Of a stretch of 64,000 bases of DNA, positions 14,064 to 25,585 are shown one piece after another (position 1 is the first letter of the stretch; each line of letters starts with the position of its first letter). The translations under genes and the position numbers were made by a program. The stretch is from contig JBBPSI010000038.1 of the NCBI GenBank assembly GCA_038093515.1, positions 101,493 through 165,492 of the forward strand, given 5' to 3'. Origin of the DNA: Butyriboletus loyo. Taxonomy: Eukaryota > Basidiomycota > Agaricomycetes > Boletales > Boletaceae. Below the pieces are notes generated by a model that had not been told where the DNA came from, ran no database searches, and saw nothing but the letters and a program-made list of their open reading frames with translations.

Positions 14064-16401
14064 ATGTCCTACACTACGTTATTGAGCCATCTGCACAGAC
14101 CATCCTCCACGTCGCCGCCGCCGCTGCAAGCGCTCCAGGGCCTGATCGTACATCATCTCTCTCAGCTCGCACCGTCACCGACACCGCTCGCTGCAGCGAT
14201 CGTCAGCAGCTCGCTCTTCCGTCCATTCTCGTTCGCCAAGCTCGACGCACTCAGCACCTCGTTCCGGCATGCTGTCCACGCGAAACTTCGGCTCTTGAAG
14301 GACGAGCCAAGCGGCTTGTTCTCACCGAGCCTAAATGTACGGTTGGCGAACTGGTCGACTTCCCTCCTCAAGGGGTTCGAAGGGGGTTATGCGATCACAC
14401 GGCTCGCTTGTTGCAGTGGGCTCCTATTGGGGCTCGAGGACATACTCCCCAAGCTACCAGCAAAAAAAACAGTTGTAAAGTCCAATGTAGAGGACGAACT
14501 GATCCTCGCATTTGCAGACGTTATTGACCTCTTTATCTCGTCCGATTCCTGGGGCAAGCAATTCCAGCCCGTCACTGAGGGGGGAGGTGCGGCAATTGCC
14601 CCTTGAGTGGCTATTCATGCTAAGCATGCGCGCAGAGGATGCCCTCCCGCTCCCTCTAATTATATCGTCTCAGGCTCTCCTGGTTGTTCCACCGGAGAAA
14701 TTCGTTGCGCTGCCGTTGCAAGTACGTTTTGCTATGACAATGCATCCTGCCCTACTAATCTACATTAGCAAATGCTGAGCCTAGTGGTCCGGGCAATAAC
14801 ACAAGCCTTTGTGCACGGTGCTTTCATATCCACGATTTCCTCGTATCTAGAATTCGACCCCGAAGCCAAAGTATCCATGAAGGTGAGTCCGATGCGAGAA
14901 TTAACTCCCGAGTGTGTTTGTTCATATTTAACAGTCAGATGCGCCTATCAACAAGGAAATTAATTCAATAGCATCCTCTCATGCAATGATTCACATGGGC
15001 TCTCTCTCGAAGCTGTGCTCCAGAAGTATCTCACTGTATGTAGAGTATCGTCCCAAACTTGCCCTTCCCCCGGTCCACGAGACATTTCGTGCCCTAGAGA
15101 CTATAGCAAGGCAGGTCGAGGTTGAATGGTTGAACAGTGTTTTAGCTGAGGCCAAAGAGGAGTCAATAGGTATGTATTCATCCTGATCGAGTCCCTGTTG
15201 TCTCATGTCTAGGTAGCTCCAGAGACCCAACCACTCGCCACGTCTATCTGGACAATCCTCAAGACCCTGCTGTTTTGTACAATTATGATTACGGAAGCGG
15301 GCCTCTCCTCCTCAGTCTACATCCCACCGGTGTTCAGCCACTCGTCCTCAGCGCTTGCACTTATCACACTGCGCGCGTTCTCTCATCTGGCTTTTGTGAT
15401 CGAGAAATTTGGTGGTGCCGGTCACGGAGCGTTTTCGGAGCTTAAGCGGGGCTTCTATCTCGCCCTGGATGTCCTTGTAAACAATGCAGATGAAAGTGAA
15501 CAATTTGTCAGGGGATTGTGCGACGAAATGTGGTCGAGCGGGACGCACCCAGTGCAACGGGCAAAGAAAGCCTTTGCCTTGAATGCGATCGAGCAGCTCA
15601 TTCCCGCTCTGAGCCCGACAACGATTCAGACAATTGTTTTGCCAGTTTGTTCTCCGTGAGCTGAACACCCGAATTTTGCAGGGAATCATTTGTAACTATT
15701 CTTCAGGCATCTGTCGAACCATACGCACCGTGGGGAATACGAGTCCGCTCACAGTGTTGTGCTGGCCATCTTCTCGTCGCGCTCAAAGCGGGTTGTTCAG
15801 AATGCCTCGGCGCGTCTGGATGACCCATTTATGTTGGACTCCGCGTCCACTGAGAGAATGGTCCCATTCTATCTTCAGTGCCTGCTCGAGGTAAATTTCC
15901 GCTTTTCATTCGTATCCCAGGATCAATCTAATGGTTACACAGAACTCTGCGGAAGGGAGGTTAAATGTGACGCAATTACGTCTCGCATTCGCCGTTCTTG
16001 TCAGGACTGCGTCTCTAACTCGGGATCCTGCGCTTGCATGGTTGTGTATGAGCTCGATCCTCGCAACGTGCCAAGAGTTGCGGCAAGATATCGACCGACG
16101 ACACCGGTTGCATTTAGCCCTGATATCGAGTGTGCCATCCCTCCCTCTCGCGCTGCTTCCACAAGCATTGTCGGCCGTGAAGGACGTCATTGATGGTCCG
16201 CTCAACGATGCGAGTCGCAAAGAACTCGTGGAAGCATTGTTCCAAGAGATCATGGAAAATGTTGGGGACGCAGAGAAGGAGTATACTGTTCATTGGTGGA
16301 ATGAGCGACGTGTCGAGTGGTCTGTTGGAGGGCTAGATCGTGCTGTCCGCGAGGGCAAGCACTTGGGAACGAACGGTTCGGAAATCGTGCCACGGTTGTA
16401 G
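14064..16401 (+). CDS. Unrecognised conserved-looking helical protein, possibly Pex8-like
   Basis: The ATG at 14064 opens MSYTTLLSHLHRP, and the stop is at 16399-16401. Several exons can be chained across short introns. Examples are the junction after LFISSD..., the exon starting QMLSLVVRAITQAF near 14770, the exon MIHMGSLSKLCSRSISLYV near 14986, the long exon at 15285-15650, and a last exon from about 15942 with LAWLCMSSILATCQELRQD. The product is about 650-700 residues, Leu/Ala-rich and predicted all-helical. It has no enzyme motif and no signal peptide. The ending VHWWNERRVEW followed by a C-terminal PRL tripeptide loosely recalls fungal peroxin Pex8, but I cannot confirm this. It shares an 81-bp divergent promoter with RPA1. 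Confidence 0.7.
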
Positions 16402-17174
16402 CGTTTCAGGATGGTTTTGATCCCTCTAAGTTATGACATTGAAAGCCTAACCCGACGTATGGGTTTTATCGGATGCAAAACTTATCAGGCAGATTCGTCG
16501 TACTCCCACCTTACATTCTACATTAGGAGTCCAAGTCAACTGTAAGCATGATGCCGGACGTGTATTTCGACCTCATATTTGGATACATAGGAAAAAAAAC
16601 GGAACGAGGGTAAAGATGCTCCACAGACCTCCCACAGACAACTGGTCGGCATTCAGCTGATTGAAAGCGCATGAGACTTCGCTCGTTTCCTTTTTAGTAG
16701 GCCATCCTCCAATCACAACGCTCAAATAGCCTGTAGTAATTATTCAAGAAATGGTGCACATCTGGGGTGTTATGATCGAGGTACAGTTTTACGTCGACCA
16801 CAACTTTGTGTGTGCGATAGACATGCTTTGAGTAAGTATCCGAGCGTGCTAACCTGCAAAGTCGCTTTGTAACGTTATCGCTCAACTACTCCACTACGGG
16901 ATTGGACCTCGGATGCGGCTAGCAAAAAAGGTCTTACTAAAGAAGGAAACAAGTGAAGTCTATTATATTCAATCCAACGTGTTTTTAGCAGAAAGCCGAT
17001 GCCAGTGAAAAGCGGTCTAACGTTTTGAATCTACTAGTAGCTATCGTTGAGCAGGTGCTGAGCGCCGAGCACGTAAACGACCCTGATGTCCCTGACAGGC
17101 CTGACGTTTGTACTACCACGCCATGCCGGTTGAATAGTTTCTCCCTTTTCCCAATAGCTCTTTTTGATTCATCG
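16402..17174. other. Intergenic, no gene seen
   Basis: This interval of 770 bp holds only short, unsupported frames. It includes the 3' end of the preceding gene and the promoter of the first adenylate-forming enzyme. No TATA box or repeat was recognised. Confidence 0.5.
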
Positions 17175-19799
17175 ATGGCCGAACTCGATTCTCCTGCGGG
17201 GGAACTCCCTTACATTCCAGACAACTTGACGCTCGCACAGTTCATTCTAGACTCCCAGCACCCCTCCAGGCCTGTCCGCAAACATGGTATACCCTGGTTC
17301 ATTGAAGACCACACGGGACGGACCTTGGGTTACGAAGAGGTGGGACCTTATTCAAGGTTGCACCACGATCACATTGTCCGGCTTACATTCCAATCTGCTA
17401 TTTACTCAGATACGTGCACGAGTTTTCGGCTTAGCCAACGGGTTAAAGCACAATTTTGGAACTAGTATGTGTATCGTCTCCGATTACTCAATCAGCGTTG
17501 ACCCTCTTGTCTAGAGGAAGACGATGTTGGTCAGTATGGAATATGAGTTGTCACTGATCGATGAGTAGACTGAATGTCCACACAAGTCTTGGTATTCAGC
17601 CCGAATCACATCGGTACGTCACTTCATGTCATTTCATCTAGAGCGCTGCCTCCGACCTGCAGACAGACTACCTTGTTGCCGTCTGGGCAACTCACAGACT
17701 GGGGGCCATCATGTCGTACGTGTCACTCTGTCTTTCCACTCGTGAAAGCTAAAAGCAACAGTGGGGCGAATCCTCTCTTTACTCCCGACGAACTTGCGTA
17801 TCAAATACAGGCGACCCAGGCCTCTATTATCATTGCTCACCCCGACTCATTACATGTGGCCCTCTCTGCCACTCGGACCGCCAAGCTGCCAGCGGAACGT
17901 ATCATACTGTTCAACGTGGATGGCGCTTCGTATGGTACACAAACCACGGTTCAGAACGTCATCGATGAGGGGCTAGCCAGCACATCGGCTTTCCAGGAAC
18001 GTGTGCTACGACCCGGTGAAGGAAGGTCGAAAGTGGCGTTTCTCAATTTCTCCAGCGGGACAACGGGCAGACCAAAGGTCTGGATTCTGGAATAAAGTTT
18101 CTCGCCGGCTGACCTGTACGTTAGGCTGTTGCAATACCCCACTATGCACCGATAGCCAACGCCATCCAGCTCGCTGCCCATCACAGAGTAAACGATCCTA
18201 GTTGGGAGGACCAACGATTCAGACCGGGTGATATCTGCGGTGCTGGTAGGAGCTTCGTTTGACGAGTCTTGCAGTATACTGATGAGCTCTTACACAGTTC
18301 TTCCACTCTACCGTACGTGATACTTTCGATTGCAATCCGAGTTGACTACGATATACTTGACTAGACATATATGGCCTAGTCTTCAATGTGAGAGATTCAA
18401 ACTACTGCCGCTACGGAAGTTGCTGACTTATGTCTTTACTAGACCCACTTCAGTTTCTTCTGCGGCGTTCGTAATTCGTGGTCTTCTGAGGCTCTACCTA
18501 GACTGATGACAGAAATAGATGCCGATCGTCCTTATGACCAGGTTCAACTTTCTGGATTTCTTGAAAAGCATCGTTAGGCACCGAATTACACATCTCATGT
18601 GGGTTTGTAGTCTCGAATCTACACTGAGTTACATCTCTGACGTACGATTCTAGGGTTGTTCCTCCTCAAGTTGTGCTCCTCTGTAAAGTAGGCGTTCAAC
18701 TTCATGCGTATACCTACTCCGGCTGACTCGGAGAACAGCACCCAGCTGTCAAAGATTACGATTTTAGTCATGTGCGGTACTTGACCTGCGGTGCAGCCCC
18801 ACTTTCTCGAGAGTTGACAGAGCGACTAATCGAGATATTTCCGAACGCGGCCATTGGGCAAAGCTATGGTTCGTTCCTCCATCCTGGATATCAGCTTACC
18901 GAACTCATTCTTACATTCCAGGAACTACGGAATCCTGTACTGTCATCACCACTTGGTCGCTTGAGAACAAGTGCGATCTAAGCGGTAATGTCGGCCAGAT
19001 TATCCCCGGGATTACTGCTCGAGTGGAGAAGCCTGATGGAACGCTTGCGGAATTCGATGAGCCCGGAGAGTTGGTGGTGCGTACCCCATCGCTCGCATTA
19101 GGGTACGCCGGGAACCCAGAAGCGTACGTGGACGGATCTGTTCCGGTAGTTATCAACCTGATGACCATCCGTGCAGCACGAAGGAGACCTTTGTGAGCGG
19201 GTACGCGAATGGTGTCTTGGAGTATCCAAACCGCTGACGACCTGTAGATGGCTCCGTACGGGCGACGAAGTCAAGATGAATCGCAAAGGTGAAATTATTG
19301 TCCTGGATCGCCTCAAGGTCAGGTTGGACATTATGTTCGCTGGGTCATCTCTGATGTTTAACTCAGGAAATGCTGAAAGTGAAAGGATTCCAAGTTGCGC
19401 CGGCAGAGCTAGAAGGTTGTATTCTTGATCACCCGGATGTCTTGGACGCCTGCGTCGTAGGAGTCCCTGACGAATACAGTGGCGAACTCCCGCTCGGCTT
19501 TGTTGTCTTACGATCTGATGCTGTAAGCAAGATGCGCGATGACTCGGAGGCGGCAGAAAGAATCAAGCAGTCGATTATGAAGGTTGATATATCATTTCAT
19601 TTCCGAAGTTGACTGCAGCTGATACCGTGGACAGCACGTTGCGGACAACAAGGTGGGATACAAGAGGTTGGCGGGAGGGGTCGAGTTTGTGGATGTCATT
19701 CCGAAGAATCCGAGTGGGAAGCTGCTTAGACGCGTGCTCAGGGACAGAGCCCGGAACCTGAGCCTGAGGAGGCGACCGGCGGCGGCTGCGAAACTTTGA
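17175..19799 (+). CDS. Adenylate-forming enzyme (4CL-like acyl-CoA ligase), copy 1
   Basis: This ANL-superfamily enzyme activates a carboxylic acid with ATP and normally transfers it to CoA. The start is MAELDSPAGELPYIPDN at 17175. Core motifs in order are the P-loop [12 protein letters not shown] near 18045, the IYGLV segment after 18360, LTCGAAPLSREL near 18785, the A5-type IGQSYG...GTTE, WLRTGDEVK near 19250, and [14 protein letters not shown] near 19390. The C-terminal catalytic-lysine motif [11 protein letters not shown] lies near 19705. The gene is split by about a dozen introns, so single frames break often, but the motif chain is complete. There is no N-terminal signal and no clear C-terminal peroxisomal tripeptide (ends AAKL, which is a weak PTS1-like end). 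A paralog follows 219 bp downstream. The substrate cannot be read from the sequence. Confidence 0.85.
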
Positions 19800-20018
19800 T
19801 CTTCAAGCGTTTCAATTAATGACCATTGTAAGGATTTGATATCAAACACCTGCGACAATCGTGAGATGACTAGGTCCTTGCTAAGTTTTTGAGCCTCTGT
19901 TGGGCATAGCCCAAGTTCTCGGTGGTTCTTGGAAGCTATTAGTAGACCCGCCCGGCTCCCATGAGTTACGGTGCTTGTTTCGAACTCGCCCTGCAAGTTC
20001 GTCCCTCCAAGCTCCAGG

Positions 20019-22684
20019 ATGTTCGAAATATCTGGCGGCGCCTTCGACCATTGCGTCCCGGATGACCTCACCATTCCGCAGTTTTTCCTGGATTCCAACC
20101 ACCCCTTGCGGCCCACTCGCAAGGCTGGTGTCCCATGGTTAATCGAAGATGCGACTGGGAGACCCATCGACCTCGAAGAGGTACGTGGTCAATCACGATC
20201 TGGTCTAAGTCAATCCTGACAGAACATACAAGTTACGTACACGGACGTTTGGACTTGCGAACGCGCTTAAGGCATGTCACGGAATCAGTGAGTGGCGAGT
20301 GTGGCGCCGATGTCACTCTGCGTTGTAATCTCACCCCGCACGCTCTACACAGAAAAAGACGACGTCGGTATGTCCCCATCGCTCTTTTTCTGTCGCGTGC
20401 TCATCGCGTGCGTCCTAGTGGTCATATTCAGCCCGAACCATGTTGGTCCGTCGACGTCATGTTGTCGAAAACGATGAAAATTTGACGAAAACCCCCTGTT
20501 TTATCTTTTGGTGGCATTTAGACTACCCCCCTGCGATCTGGGCGACGCATAGACTGGGTGGTATCGTCTCGTCAGTCGTGTTTTACTGTTTTTTTTTTTA
20601 AATAACCCCAAGCTTCACGCTTGACCATCAACACGCCACAGGGGTGCGAACCCGGCATACACGGTCGACGAGCTGCTATACCAAATGAAAACTACGCACG
20701 CGACCCTCGTCATCTCCCATTCCGTATCTTTGAGCACGGCCGTGTCCGCCGCGCGTCAAGCCGGCCTCCCAGAAACACGCGTCGTGGTGTTAGACGACGT
20801 CACCGGAAGCACCCATACCACAGTAGAGGCCCTCATACAAGAGGGATTAAGGCTGAACCAGTGTTTCGTCGAACCCAAGCTCAAGCCTGGCGAAGCCAAG
20901 TCCAAGATCGCCTTCCTCAACTTTTCCAGCGGTACGACCGGTAAACCCAAGGTGAGGGGCTTCGTGTGCGCTTTGGATCCCTCGTGACGTAACGTTGCCC
21001 AGGCGGTGGCGATCTCGCATCATGGTCTTATCACGAACGTCATTCAGATGGCCGTTCACAACAAGATTAATCAGGACCACTGTGCGTGGGAGGACCGGAG
21101 GTACCGCCCTGGTGATATAGCGGCTGGAGGTAAGTCCGATGAGCTAGTGGTCTTTACCCGGCTGACAACGGTCCAGTACTGCCTTTTTACCGTAGGTGTT
21201 CTCGTATCCATTCCTGCACTACTTTGACGTCCTGCGATCCAAGACATCTATGGTCTTGTTGTTTCTGTAAGCCTCGTGCGATTCGTGCACGATATCTCGT
21301 ATGCCTGACGTACGACACAAGTTGCACTTTTCAATGTTTTGTGGCGTAAGGCCCTCCTTTTCCCATTGGTAGCGTCGTGGTCATCACATTCCCATCAGGT
21401 CACGTTGGTAGTGGTCCCAAAGTTTACTTTCATAGACTTCTTGGGGAGTATTTCTCGGCACAAGATAACGCTTTTGATGTAATGCCTGCTATTCATTTGT
21501 CCCAGCTCAGATAACCGACACTCTTGTAGGCTCGTACCTCCTCAAATTGTGTTGCTTTGCAAGGTAAGTTCCGGTGGTTGCTGTTGTGAATATCAAGTCC
21601 AACGACATCAGCATCCGGCAACCAAAGGGTACGATCTTTCGGGTATCAGATACATGATTTGTGGTGCAGCGCCTCTGTCCGCGGAGCTCATGAGCAAGCT
21701 CACAGGGGTCCTCCCCAACGCGCAAATTGGTCAAGGTTATGGTCAGCATCATCTATGTTGCTTGTGATGTTCACGTCCTGATGAGGTCCGTTCTAGGTTT
21801 GACCGAGTCGTCGACCTCGATCGCCATGTTTTCTACGGAGACAAGGATTGGAGTCCCTGGAAGTGCTGGAAGGCTCCTTCCGGGCGTCGTCGCTCGCGTC
21901 GTGAAGCCAGATGGGATGCTTGTGGGGTTCGGTGAACCTGGGGAGCTCCGGGTGAAGATGCCTTCGCCAGCTATTGGGTACTGGAACAACGAGGCGGCGT
22001 GAGTTCACTCGCAGTTTTTCTCGTGAGATGTCTCTGGAGCTCAACGGCACACAGGACGAGGGAAACCTTTGTGGATGGGTAAATCCTTGCTGCCTCGGCA
22101 ACCCGAATGACTTGTTGCGCTAACTCGGGCTTGTGATAGATGGCTCCACACGGGCGACGAAGTCGTCATCAATGAGGACAAGGAGGTGTTTATCCTAGAT
22201 CGTCTCAAAGTCAGTGGCGTTTGGAAACGGAGCATCCCTCGCGCTGACACGTTAGCAGGAAATGATGAAAGTCAAGGGATTCCAAGTGGCGCCTGCTGAA
22301 CTGGAAGGATGCTTGCTCGACATCCCCGAGGTCGCCGACGCATGCGTTGTTCCGGTTTCAGACGAATATAGCGGCGAAGTGCCCATGGCATTTGTCGTTC
22401 TCCATGCGCACGTCGCCAAGCGTGTAGCAGAGAACCCAGGTGAAGCGGAGAAAATCAAGGTTGCCATCATCCAGGTTTGTACTGATGTCGACTTTGCTCG
22501 AGGATGATTAATGATGGTGATGGACGACCAGTTTGTAGCGAACAACAAGGTAGCGTATAAACACCTTGCGGGAGGGGTCGCGTTTGTCGATGCGATTCCG
22601 AAGAATCCGAGCGGGAAGCTCCTTCGTCGTGTGTTGCGGGATCGCGCTCGAGAGATGAAGGCAAAGTCGAAAGCGAAACTGTAG
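20019..22684 (+). CDS. Adenylate-forming enzyme (4CL-like acyl-CoA ligase), copy 2
   Basis: This is the tandem paralog of the preceding gene. The start [16 protein letters not shown] at 20019 is followed by [16 protein letters not shown], parallel to copy 1's FILDSQHPSRPVRKHG. The motif chain is [12 protein letters not shown] near 20920, [13 protein letters not shown] after an intron, [12 protein letters not shown] near 21655, IGQGYG, then the exon beginning [20 protein letters not shown] near 22140, [14 protein letters not shown] near 22272, and [11 protein letters not shown] near 22600. It ends KAKSKAKL at the stop 22682-22684, and this AKL/KL-like tail could be a type-1 peroxisomal signal. 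Exon boundaries match copy 1 where I compared them, for example the K-E junction before EMMKVKGF, so duplication came after intron gain. The two copies may differ in substrate. Confidence 0.85.
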
Positions 22685-22867
22685 AATGGTTTTTATTTAT
22701 TTCGTGTACTCGTTTCAAACTTATTGAAATACCTTATTATCGCGAATTTGGTCCAGAAAAAGAACTTACGCGTCTCTCTTGCACTGATTTATAATTTCGG
22801 TACGCAGCTGGCCCCTGCTTTGCCTTTGCATAGAACATCCACGTCCCCTGCAACGATATAATCCTGC

Positions 22868-25354
22868 ATGTCCACCCCAGTCAAGCTTTATGTCTACGAT
22901 CTCAGTAGTGGCATGGCCAGACAGCTTTCTTTTCAGCTCACTGGCCGCCAAATAGACGGTATATGGTTCGTCTCGGCAGGCTGCTTCGTCATGGCTCGGT
23001 GCTGATCTTACGACGCTCAAGCGCAGGCATACGTCTGTCGTCGTCTTTGGCAAGGAAATATTCTACGGACAAGGAATCAGCATCACGCAACCCGGAAAGT
23101 CTCATGTGCGTCGATATCATCGTTACGCTTCCTCCCGTCGGTCGAGTTGCTGTATCGAATGTGTACTGACCCCTTCCCCCCTTCCTTTCCCCTCCGTGAC
23201 GGTGAACAGCATGGATCGCCACTTCGGATGGTCGATATGGGAGAGACTGCGATAGACGAAGATACGTTCAACGAATACATCGCTGCCATGCGCGAACACT
23301 ATACTGCGGACAAGGTACGCGTAACGCCAAACCCTGGTAATGATCTCGGTTGACTGACTCACGCGCTCGCAGTACCACCTGCTAGGTGAGCGGATCCTCG
23401 CTTCTCCAGGGGAGGACTGGTTCCCTGAGCACGTTCCCATGGATCCGGTAGACTTCAACTGCAACTCGTTCACCAATGACTGTATCGGATTCCTGACCGG
23501 CGGGATCATCCCTTCCTACATTACATGTAAGTAAGCCCTCCCCCTCCGCCCTCGATCCCCGTTTCCTTTCCTTTTTCTCCGGTCGACGGGTGGTAGTAAT
23601 GATGATGGGAGGACGCTGACGCTGACGACGGGGTTGTAGCGCTACCCAGCGATTTCCTGTCGACGCCCTTTGGGGCAGCACTCCGGCCGAGGATCGACGC
23701 CATGTTTACCAGTCGTCCTGCGAATGGGTTTCCTGCCCCAGCGGTGCCGTCGCTGTCGCCCGATCCAGCGCTCGCGGCGAGTCTCCTTCAGTCTGTCGCC
23801 GAGCGAGCACAAGTCACGGCGGGCGGTCCGTCCGTGGGTGGTGCGCTTTCCACGCCTCCTACTTCTGTTTCTGTTTCTGCACCAGCGCCAGACGCCCCCT
23901 TGACGGCGCCGATGCATATCACCACAAACCCCGCGTCGTTCCAGAGCCTCTTAAGCTCCCATCGCGCCGTCGTGGCCTTTTTCACGAGCGCCACGTGCGG
24001 ACCCTGTCGGTTGATTGAGCCCGTGTTCTTGGACCTGGCCAAGAGCAAGAGCAGATCAAACGGCGGGGTGGGGTTCGCCAAGATCGATTTGAGCGTCGGG
24101 TTGGGCAGCGCGGTGGCGAGCGCGTATCAGGTTCGGGCGACACCCACATTTATATTTTTCTTGAATGGCAAAAAGGTGAGGGTAGTGCTTACCATTAACA
24201 CGAGGCTTCACTGATCGTGGTGCAGACGTATGAGCTCAAGGGGGTCAATGCACCAGAACTGAGGACGCAGGTGGATTTGTTGATTTACGAAGCGTTCCCT
24301 CGTGGGTCGTCATCCCTGGCGCGGATTTGGTCTGTCTCGCTGACGATGATGTTTTGATAGCACATGCACACACATTGCTCTCATTACCGGCCATCGAAGC
24401 GATTTCGCTCGATCCGATCTTGTCCACTCAGATACCCAACTTAGATATCATGTTTGCCAAGCTACTGGGATTCATTGACGGCGTGCCGACCTGGACTGGG
24501 ACAGTGACACAAGCACAAGTGAAACAGACGCTATCAAAGACGGTTCTTCCGTTCCTCAAAGTTTCCACAGCCACTCGGCCCGCCCAACAGTCCAAATCGA
24601 CGAGTTTCGATCACTGGCCCGCGCTGGTGTCGAGTCTCGCCGCGAATCTCGGAGCGAACGAGCTCTTCCCGCTGGTGGACATTTGGCGCATCGCGCTCCT
24701 GAACGCGCCTTTCGCAGCATGGATCGCGACGAAAAAGGTGTCCGAGGGCCCACTGCAGCACTTGGTGGACAAGGCGCTGCAAACGAAGGACGTCCCGCGC
24801 AACTACCTGCTGACGGTCCTCCGCATGCTCGCCAACGCGTTCTCGAACCGGGTCTTGGCGCGGGAGGTGATTCTGTTTGCGCGAGCGTCGATGACAAAGA
24901 TACTTGTGGACGCGTTGTTGCACGAGGATGCGGCGGTGCGGACGGCGGCAGCGAGTCTTGGGTTTAACGTTGCAGCGTATTTGCAGAGGCTGAGGGTGGA
25001 GAAGGTTGAGGCGCGGGATGACGGACCGAGTGGCGAGGAGAGCGAGGAGTGGGAGCTTGAGATCATAGTGGCCGTTCTAGGGTCGATCGAACAGGAAACG
25101 AACAGCGAGGAAACAGGCGAGTACCGGCGTTGGCCATGTGGTCGTGTATTGACTTTTGGGCAGTGCACCGACTGGTGGCGTGTCTTGGGATGTTGTTGCG
25201 GCTATCGCCGTACCTGGAGCAGGTGGTTGCGTTGTTGGAGACGCTGAGGACGGGGGAGGTGTTGAAGCGGAAACTGGAGGGCGGGGCTGTGACTCAGAAG
25301 GAGGTCCGGAGGTTGATGTTAGAAGTGGGGGATAAGCTCTGCCCGCCCATGTAG
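22868..25354 (+). CDS. PPPDE peptidase - thioredoxin - PUL domain fusion protein
   Basis: Three domains follow in order. A PPPDE (DeSI-like) thiol isopeptidase fold starts [20 protein letters not shown], with the catalytic His in [13 protein letters not shown] and the catalytic Cys in [11 protein letters not shown] Pro/Ala-rich linker leads to a thioredoxin domain with active site CGPC ([11 protein letters not shown], near 23995) and the cis-Pro RATPTF. A C-terminal PUL domain, known in Ufd3/PLAA to bind Cdc48/p97, covers about 24370-25354. Exons: 22868-22965, 23027-23105, 23210-23314, 23373-23385, 23452-23526, 23640-24175, 24226-24301, 24361-25116 and 25164-25354. The fourth exon is only 13 nt and lies just before the catalytic Cys. 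The last intron, 25117-25163, is GC-AG. A role in ubiquitin/SUMO-like removal linked to Cdc48 is inferred from the domains. Confidence 0.88.
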
Positions 25355-25585
25355 TAGACATTGGTAATACGAATCACGAGCAAGGACGGTGCCGGTACTT
25401 TTTGATTCTGACAACTGCGTTCTATCTCCGAAGATCGTGTTGGCAAGTTCAAAGTTCTGCCCTGCTATACTTACCACTGAACATGTTCAGGCATCTCTTC
25501 TCTCGGTCCTCCCATACTCCGGTCCGTGACCCTGCTCTCTCTAAAAAAAACGAGACTCACAAGGTTTTTTTAGCTCGTATACCAA

